Made by a program: the position numbers and the translations under genes. DNA of 7,567 nt from an uncultured Oscillospiraceae bacterium. Its GTDB lineage: Bacteria > Bacillota_A > Clostridia > Oscillospirales > Oscillospiraceae. Shown piece by piece: positions 7,009-7,567 of this stretch (position 1 is the first letter of the stretch; each line of letters begins with the position of its first letter). The notes under the pieces are model-generated. The model saw nothing but the letters and a program-made list of their open reading frames with translations. It ran no database searches and was not told the origin of the DNA. The stretch lies in NCBI GenBank assembly GCA_910579155.1, contig CAJTTS010000137.1, positions 1 to 7,567 of the forward strand. The letters are read 5' to 3'.

Positions 7009-7491
7009 ATGAGCTTAGGAAACAAACTGGCGGAGGCCCGGAAAAGACAGAACCTGACCCAGGAGCAGTTGGCCGAGCGGCTGGGCGTGACCCGGCAGGC
7101 GGTGAGCCGCTGGGAGTCCGACGCTGCTTACCCGGAGACGGACAAAATCATCCGCATGGCACAAATTCTGGGGGTAAGCTGCGACTACCTTTTGCAGGAC
7201 GGGGTGGACGAGAAGGGAAAGCCCGCCGCGCTCACAGTGACCCGGCTGCTGAAGCAGGCCCAGGGAAAACGGGTGAAGCTAACCTTTTACGAGGGCGACG
7301 GCATGCCCGTCGTCCACGAGTGGTGCGTCATCCAGGACTTCGACGGCGGCTGGGCCAATGTGGAAGTGGTGGTCAACCAGAAAAAGCCGCAGAAGAACGA
7401 GGTGCGGCTCATCCCCCTGTCCGCCATCAGCACCATTACGTTTCTCAAGGACGGGGAGGCGGTGAAGCGCTCCCCCCTGGAGTTGAACTGA
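7009..7491 (+). CDS. XRE-family transcriptional regulator with a predicted small beta-barrel C-terminal domain
   Basis: Residues about 5-62 are a lambda-repressor/Cro-type helix-turn-helix: LAEARKRQNLTQEQLAERLG, the recognition helix TRQAVSRWE (28-36), then KIIRMAQILGVSCDYLL. After a short linker, residues about 76-150 contain alternating hydrophobic strands (KRVKLTFYEG, HEWCVIQDFD, WANVEVVV, NEVRLIPLSAISTITFL) that resemble an Sm/SH3-like small barrel, including the closing LIPLSAISTI strand seen in such folds; no ligand can be assigned. The ATG is preceded by GAGGTGAT at 6998-7005 and by its own promoter with a palindrome, so autoregulation is likely. The next gene starts 13 nt after its stop, behind an AGGAGG. 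The 160-residue protein has no membrane segment and should be a cytoplasmic DNA-binding regulator. The DNA-binding domain is certain, the barrel is a judgement from the residue pattern. Confidence 0.88.
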   Translation: MSLGNKLAEARKRQNLTQEQLAERLGVTRQAVSRWESDAAYPETDKIIRMAQILGVSCDYLLQDGVDEKGKPAALTVTRLLKQAQGKRVKLTFYEGDGMPVVHEWCVIQDFDGGWANVEVVVNQKKPQKNEVRLIPLSAISTITFLKDGEAVKRSPLELN

Positions 7492-7504
7492 GGAGGGGCG
7501 GGCG

Positions 7505-7567
7505 ATGGAATACTTTGGGATGTTCGCCTTCATCGGGATCATTTTCCTGTACGAGAAGGTCAAGCGG
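7505..7567 (+). CDS. start of a short membrane-anchored protein of unknown function, 3' end missing
   Basis: A strong AGGAGG (7491-7496) overlaps the stop of the regulator gene and stands 8 nt before the ATG at 7505. The 21 visible residues begin MEYFGMFAFIGIIFLYEKVK: a hydrophobic helix (about 4-16) followed by charged residues, the look of a small single-span membrane protein with its C-terminus in the cytoplasm. The ORF is still open at the window edge. It is probably co-transcribed with the regulator. No family can be named from so little. Confidence 0.7.
   Translation, partial: MEYFGMFAFIGIIFLYEKVKR

Noticed and set aside
1..7567. CRISPR array, tRNA/rRNA gene, insertion sequence or phage element
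   Set aside because: I saw no regularly spaced direct repeats, no tRNA or rRNA-like segment, and no transposase, integrase or terminal repeats in the window.

Overview
This window reads as a GC-rich member of the Clostridia, most like the Oscillospiraceae (the Flavonifractor/Lawsonibacter/Pseudoflavonifractor kind). That placement is an inference. It rests on the high GC content, strong GAGG/AGGAGG ribosome binding sites, a firmicute-type MurT with a four-cysteine zinc ribbon, and an RhlE-like DEAD-box helicase with a long basic tail. All supported genes lie on the + strand. The long open frames on the - strand are shadows of biased codon use.

Layout. Positions 1-4694 plus the gene starting at 4691 look like one tightly packed transcription unit: the 3' part of an RhlE-like RNA helicase (1-1442), a membrane-anchored calcineurin-like metallophosphoesterase (1429-2328, overlapping by 14 nt), the tRNA-modification flavoprotein MnmG (2333-4198, TTG start, 4-nt gap), a stand-alone GyrI-like effector-binding domain protein (4203-4694, 4-nt gap) and a MurT-like Mur ligase (4691-6022, ATGA overlap). 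A 129-bp gap then holds a perfect 12-bp inverted repeat right after the murT-like stop. It is followed by a GatD-like amidotransferase-fold protein (6152-6877). After a second gap of 131 bp with a recognisable promoter and a 14-bp palindrome comes an XRE-type repressor with a predicted small beta-barrel tail (7009-7491), and then the start of a short membrane protein (7505 to the window end).

How the genes fit together. The helicase and MnmG belong to RNA metabolism. MurT and GatD in other Gram-positives form the enzyme that amidates D-glutamate of lipid II, with GatD releasing ammonia from glutamine. The most striking point is that the GatD-like protein here lacks both the nucleophilic cysteine and the catalytic histidine at their motif positions, and the MurT-like partner is altered in its C-terminal domain at motifs that are otherwise well kept. 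The pair therefore looks like a diverged, probably glutaminase-dead MurT/GatD complex whose donor or substrate may differ from the known one. This is the best candidate for an undescribed system in the window. The other genes are ordinary or modestly unusual.
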